Source: Balneolales bacterium (lineage in GTDB: Bacteria > Bacteroidota > Rhodothermia > Balneolales > Natronogracilivirgulaceae). From it: a stretch of 9,623 nt of DNA. Below the pieces are notes generated by a model. That model was given only the letters and a program-made list of their open reading frames with translations, did not search any database and was not told the DNA's origin. The stretch is taken from positions 1 through 9,623 of the forward strand of contig SKYY01000219.1 in assembly GCA_007127665.1 (NCBI GenBank), in the 5' to 3' direction. This document shows, one piece after another, positions 6,652-9,623 of this stretch (position 1 is the stretch's first letter; each line of letters starts with the position of its first letter). Both the position numbers and the translations under genes were made by a program.

Positions 6652-7557
6652 TCACTCAGAGTCCGATTGCTCAGATGGAACCGACGCACTATTCCGGATC
6701 ACGATAATGGCCCTGGGATGATGTGCGGAGAAATAGCCGTATCCACCCTCAACATTGCCGGGCAGGTTGATGGGTTCGTTGGCCAGTGATGCCACGATGC
6801 CGCCGAAACGACGGCGGGCATCAAGAAACCGGAAATAGCCTTCCTCGATATGCGAAAGCACCGCAACCACGGTATCGCCCGACAGGTCGGCGTCCCACAT
6901 GACCTCACGACGGATCACCCCGTCCTGTGCCGTGAGATCGGTGAAAACGGAGCTGTGCAGTACCAGATTGTCCTGCGGGAAAAAGAGTGAATCCGGCTCT
7001 TCAAACAGGGATGCCGAGGTGGCGTTATAGACCTGAAGCTGGAAAAACTGTTCATAAGGCAGGTCCTGAAAACGGATACTCAGACGTCTGAAAGCAAATT
7101 CGCCGGCCTCATAGAGATCCATACCGGCAGAGTCAATGGCAACGGGTTCCATGAGCCTCGTGGTGGCAGAGACCGACTGGCCTTTGAGCGAATCGAACAG
7201 TGAGATGTGCAGGCTGTCCCCGGGAGAGAGAAAGTCGGGATCCCCAAGATAGAAACCGGGCAGGCCGAACTGGCGCAGCTCCAGATCGTCCCGGCCGCTT
7301 CGCAGTGTTACGCGCCCTCTGCTTACCATGATGGCTTCGACGAAATCCTGCTCCAGATCGTCCAGCGACTCGGCTGACAGCGCTGAAAAGCTGCGGGTTG
7401 CCGCTACCAGGATGGTGTTATCGCCCAGCATCAGGCTGGAGAGCACGAGCTTTTCTTCGGCCGGCTCCACGTCCATGGGCAGCTCGAACAGCTCACACGA
7501 GGTGAGCTTAAGCAACAGCAGCAGAAGCAGCAGCAAGGGAAAAATGACGTATTTCAC
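6652..7557 (-). CDS. DUF4249-type outer-membrane lipoprotein, partner of the TonB receptor
   Basis: A 301-residue protein starting at GTG (7555-7557) and ending at TGA (6652-6654). Residues 1-21 form a lipoprotein signal: short basic start, nine consecutive Leu (8-16), then lipobox Leu18-Thr-Ser-Cys21, so Cys21 should be lipidated after signal peptidase II cleavage. Acidic residues follow the Cys (CELFE), which may favour outer-membrane or surface sorting, but no clear export motif is seen. The rest looks like a soluble beta-rich protein. A GDSLHISL stretch near residue 113, the TTRLMEPVAIDS segment near 131 and the GGYGYFSAHHPRAI ending near 270 resemble DUF4249 proteins, recognised by memory of the family rather than by a search. 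DUF4249 genes usually sit beside a TonB-dependent receptor in Bacteroidota-type genomes, as here. Their biochemical function is not established; substrate capture at the receptor is inference. The GTG overlaps the receptor stop codon by 4 bases (GTGA), which suggests translational coupling and supports this start. Confidence 0.8.
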   Translation of the reverse strand: MKYVIFPLLLLLLLLLKLTSCELFELPMDVEPAEEKLVLSSLMLGDNTILVAATRSFSALSAESLDDLEQDFVEAIMVSRGRVTLRSGRDDLELRQFGLPGFYLGDPDFLSPGDSLHISLFDSLKGQSVSATTRLMEPVAIDSAGMDLYEAGEFAFRRLSIRFQDLPYEQFFQLQVYNATSASLFEEPDSLFFPQDNLVLHSSVFTDLTAQDGVIRREVMWDADLSGDTVVAVLSHIEEGYFRFLDARRRFGGIVASLANEPINLPGNVEGGYGYFSAHHPRAIIVIRNSASVPSEQSDSE

Positions 7558-9623
7558 GGGTAGGACAGGTTGAAGTTGTAGGAAATGGACGGCAGGAATC
7601 CGAACAGGCCCGTCTGGACGTACTCAAGTGATTTGCCGTTTGATGTGATGGAAACCCGGTAGGGTGAGGCCCGGTTGTAAAAGTTGTACATACTGAAATG
7701 CCATTCGCCCTGACCAAACCTTCGCTCAGGTCTGCGGAGGATGAAATTGACATCCAGGCGGTGTGTTGAAGCCAGCTGTTCGGCGTTTCTGTCGCTGTAA
7801 ACCGGCAGCAAATCGATGCCGGTGAGCGATGGATTGGGCATCAGGAACTGGCCTGTCTGAGCGGTGATGCGCGAACCGGACATGTAGACCCAGGAAAAGG
7901 AAAAGCTCAGCAGGGAGGTCAGGTCCATCATGCCGACCAGCGAGACCGAGTGGCGCCGGTCGTACTTGTCGGGATAGGAGACGCCCCTGTTGAGTCCGTC
8001 GAAGTGCCTTCTTGTCCTCGACAGGGTGTATGATCCCCAGCCGGTGAATCTGCCCGTATGTTTGCGCAGCATGAATTCGGCACCGGTTGAGCGGCCGTCG
8101 CCCGGGAGCAGCTCCTCTTCAAAACGGTCATTGAGTATCAGGTTTGCCCCTTCCTTGTATTCGATAAGGTTGTACATCCGCTTTACGTATATTTCGGTCG
8201 AGAAGGTGAGGCCGCGGTCAGGGATGGCCCCGAAGTATCCGATGGCGAGCTGTCTGGCTGATTGCGGCTCCACGCCCCTGGTCACCGGGTACCATAAATC
8301 GGTCGGCAGCGCGATCGCCGAGGAGGAGACCCTGTGCATGTACTGCCTCATCACACTGTAGCCCAGCTTGAAGGAGTGATTTTCCAGCGGAAGGAATCTC
8401 ATGGAGAAGCGCGGTTCGGGTCCGTGGTAGAAGACGCCTGTGGCCGCACCGCTGTACCGGAGCCCGTATTCCACCCGCCAGACGCGTGATATTTGCCAGT
8501 CGTGGGAGGCGTAAAGCGCTCCTTCGGTACTGACGAGCCTTTCGCCTGCCGATGATTCTATGAGCTCTGAAATGTCCCCCGAAGTGCTGATGACGTTGGG
8601 CCGGAACAGGTGCGTGACAAAACCGGCGCCGAACTGCACCTGATGTCCCGGGGCGGGGAAGTAGTCCCAGTCTGCCTTCAGGCCGTAATCCTGGATTTTG
8701 GAGTTGAGGAACACCGAGTTGTCGGAAAACCGGCCGGTGACATCGTAGTCGAATGCCGTCTGGTGCGCGGTGACGTTCGAGAACATGCGGCCGCTTCTGT
8801 AGACATGGTTCCAGCGGATGGTGGTGATCACATTGCCCAGACCGAACCCGAATCCCAGATCATCCCAATCCTCATCATTGTCGCCGTTGGACCCGTTTTG
8901 TGCGTCCTGTGTGTTGTTTTGTTCCTCCGTGAACGCCAGGATGTCCCTTCCCAGGTAGGCCGAAATGTAAAATCGGTCCCTGTTGGAGAGGTTGTAGTTG
9001 ACTTTGGCGTTGACATCGTAAAAGTAGTACGGGAGGTCTGCGCCGGCCAGTTTCAGGACCTGGTCAATGTAGGTTCGGCGTCCCGCAGCCATGAAACGCA
9101 TCCTGCCGGGTATGATGGGGCCGTCCAGTGTGATGCGGGAGGTGAGCAGCCCGATCCCGCCGGTGGCGTTGAATTGTTCCATGCTGCCGTCTTTCATGCG
9201 GATATCCGTCACGGAGGAGAGGCGTCCGCCCTGTCGGGCCGGGAACGAGCCTTTGGTCATCTGGACATCCTTGATGGCGTCAGTGTTGAATACGGAGAAG
9301 AACCCGAAGAGGTGTCCCGTGTTGTAAACGACGGCGTCATCCAGCAGTACCATATTCTGGTCATCGGCCCCGCCGCGCACGAACATGCCTGTGGTGCCTT
9401 CGTTGCCTCTGGTGACACCGGGCATGAGCTGCATGACCTTCAGGAGGTCGGCCTCACCGGCAAAAGCCGGTATGGTGGTCACTTCATCTGGTTTCAGGGC
9501 AACGACCCCCATCCTCACGGATTCCACGGACTCTGACAGGGTGTAGCGGCCGGCTGTAATGGTGAGTCCGTCCAGCACGGCGGCCTGCTCTTCCATAAAG
9601 ACTTCGAGGGACGGGCTATCGCG
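7554..9623 (-). CDS. TonB-dependent outer-membrane receptor, 5' end outside the window
   Basis: The frame is open to the window edge: nine further codons (RDSPSLEVF) precede the Met at 9594-9596, so that Met is almost certainly internal and 689 residues are visible. The missing N-terminus probably holds the signal peptide and a carboxypeptidase-regulatory-like domain. Counting from Met at 9596, the GLTITAGR segment (10-17) matches the usual transition into the plug. The plug follows at about 30-135, with FVRGGADDQNMVLLDD (72-87) and the YNTGHLFGFFSVFN and QGGRLSSVTDIRMKDG motifs typical of this receptor class. The remainder is a 22-strand-type beta barrel, with an Asn/Asp-rich loop encoded around 8860-8930 and the WHFSMYNFYNRASPY motif near the C-terminus. 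It ends FNLSYP, not quite the usual terminal aromatic. It would import a substrate across the outer membrane using TonB energy; the substrate cannot be read from the sequence. The stop TGA (7554-7556) overlaps the GTG of the DUF4249 lipoprotein gene. Confidence 0.93.
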   Translation of the reverse strand, partial: RDSPSLEVFMEEQAAVLDGLTITAGRYTLSESVESVRMGVVALKPDEVTTIPAFAGEADLLKVMQLMPGVTRGNEGTTGMFVRGGADDQNMVLLDDAVVYNTGHLFGFFSVFNTDAIKDVQMTKGSFPARQGGRLSSVTDIRMKDGSMEQFNATGGIGLLTSRITLDGPIIPGRMRFMAAGRRTYIDQVLKLAGADLPYYFYDVNAKVNYNLSNRDRFYISAYLGRDILAFTEEQNNTQDAQNGSNGDNDEDWDDLGFGFGLGNVITTIRWNHVYRSGRMFSNVTAHQTAFDYDVTGRFSDNSVFLNSKIQDYGLKADWDYFPAPGHQVQFGAGFVTHLFRPNVISTSGDISELIESSAGERLVSTEGALYASHDWQISRVWRVEYGLRYSGAATGVFYHGPEPRFSMRFLPLENHSFKLGYSVMRQYMHRVSSSAIALPTDLWYPVTRGVEPQSARQLAIGYFGAIPDRGLTFSTEIYVKRMYNLIEYKEGANLILNDRFEEELLPGDGRSTGAEFMLRKHTGRFTGWGSYTLSRTRRHFDGLNRGVSYPDKYDRRHSVSLVGMMDLTSLLSFSFSWVYMSGSRITAQTGQFLMPNPSLTGIDLLPVYSDRNAEQLASTHRLDVNFILRRPERRFGQGEWHFSMYNFYNRASPYRVSITSNGKSLEYVQTGLFGFLPSISYNFNLSYP

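Noticed and set aside
8610..9536. A 308-codon plus-strand frame opposite the TonB receptor
   Set aside because: It is a shadow of the receptor gene, whose plug and barrel motifs are unmistakable on the minus strand; the plus-strand translation shows no domain.

Overview
The window holds four protein-coding genes, all on the minus strand, so transcription runs from high to low coordinates. An outer-membrane TonB-dependent receptor (incomplete, running off the right edge at 9623) overlaps a DUF4249-type lipoprotein gene by 4 bases. A 222-base gap follows, then two very large cytoplasmic multi-PAS/GAF sensor histidine kinases (1002 and 1087 residues) separated by 142 bases. No RNA genes, CRISPR arrays, transposases or attachment sites were seen. 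The TonB receptor/DUF4249 pairing, the kinase H-box type (SHNLR...AN), the SPII lipoprotein signal and the lack of clear Shine-Dalgarno sequences before the starts all suggest the Bacteroidota/Balneolota/Rhodothermota group. This is inference from gene content; no marker gene is present to fix the lineage.

Right part (6652-9623): the receptor and lipoprotein look like a two-gene outer-membrane uptake unit, translationally coupled through a GTGA stop/start overlap. The substrate cannot be read from the sequence. Middle (6430-6651): a short non-coding stretch holding a weak sigma70-like promoter candidate, a 13-base inverted repeat with an 85-base gap that overlaps the candidate -35, and a hairpin that would lie in the leader of the upstream kinase gene.

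Left part (15-6429): the two kinases are paralogues built as a mosaic. Their N-terminal PAS domains look unrelated. Their PAS2-GAF and PAS3 regions are clearly homologous but diverged (about 70% base identity in the 60 bases examined). Their catalytic halves (HisKA plus HATPase) are about 97% identical over 663 bases without a gap. The jump in identity falls exactly on a 7-base sequence, agacttt, which occurs twice in the downstream kinase gene, 765 bases (255 codons) apart, flanking the two PAS domains that the upstream kinase lacks. One recombination at this microhomology would explain both the missing PAS domains and the near-identical kinase ends. The upstream kinase also carries an extra PAS domain and a 3 x 27-base in-frame tandem repeat between its first two PAS domains. 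Neither kinase has a membrane segment, receiver or DNA-binding domain, and no response regulator lies in the window. Because their dimerisation/phosphotransfer helices differ at only two residues, the two proteins probably feed different signals to the same unknown partner and might form mixed dimers.
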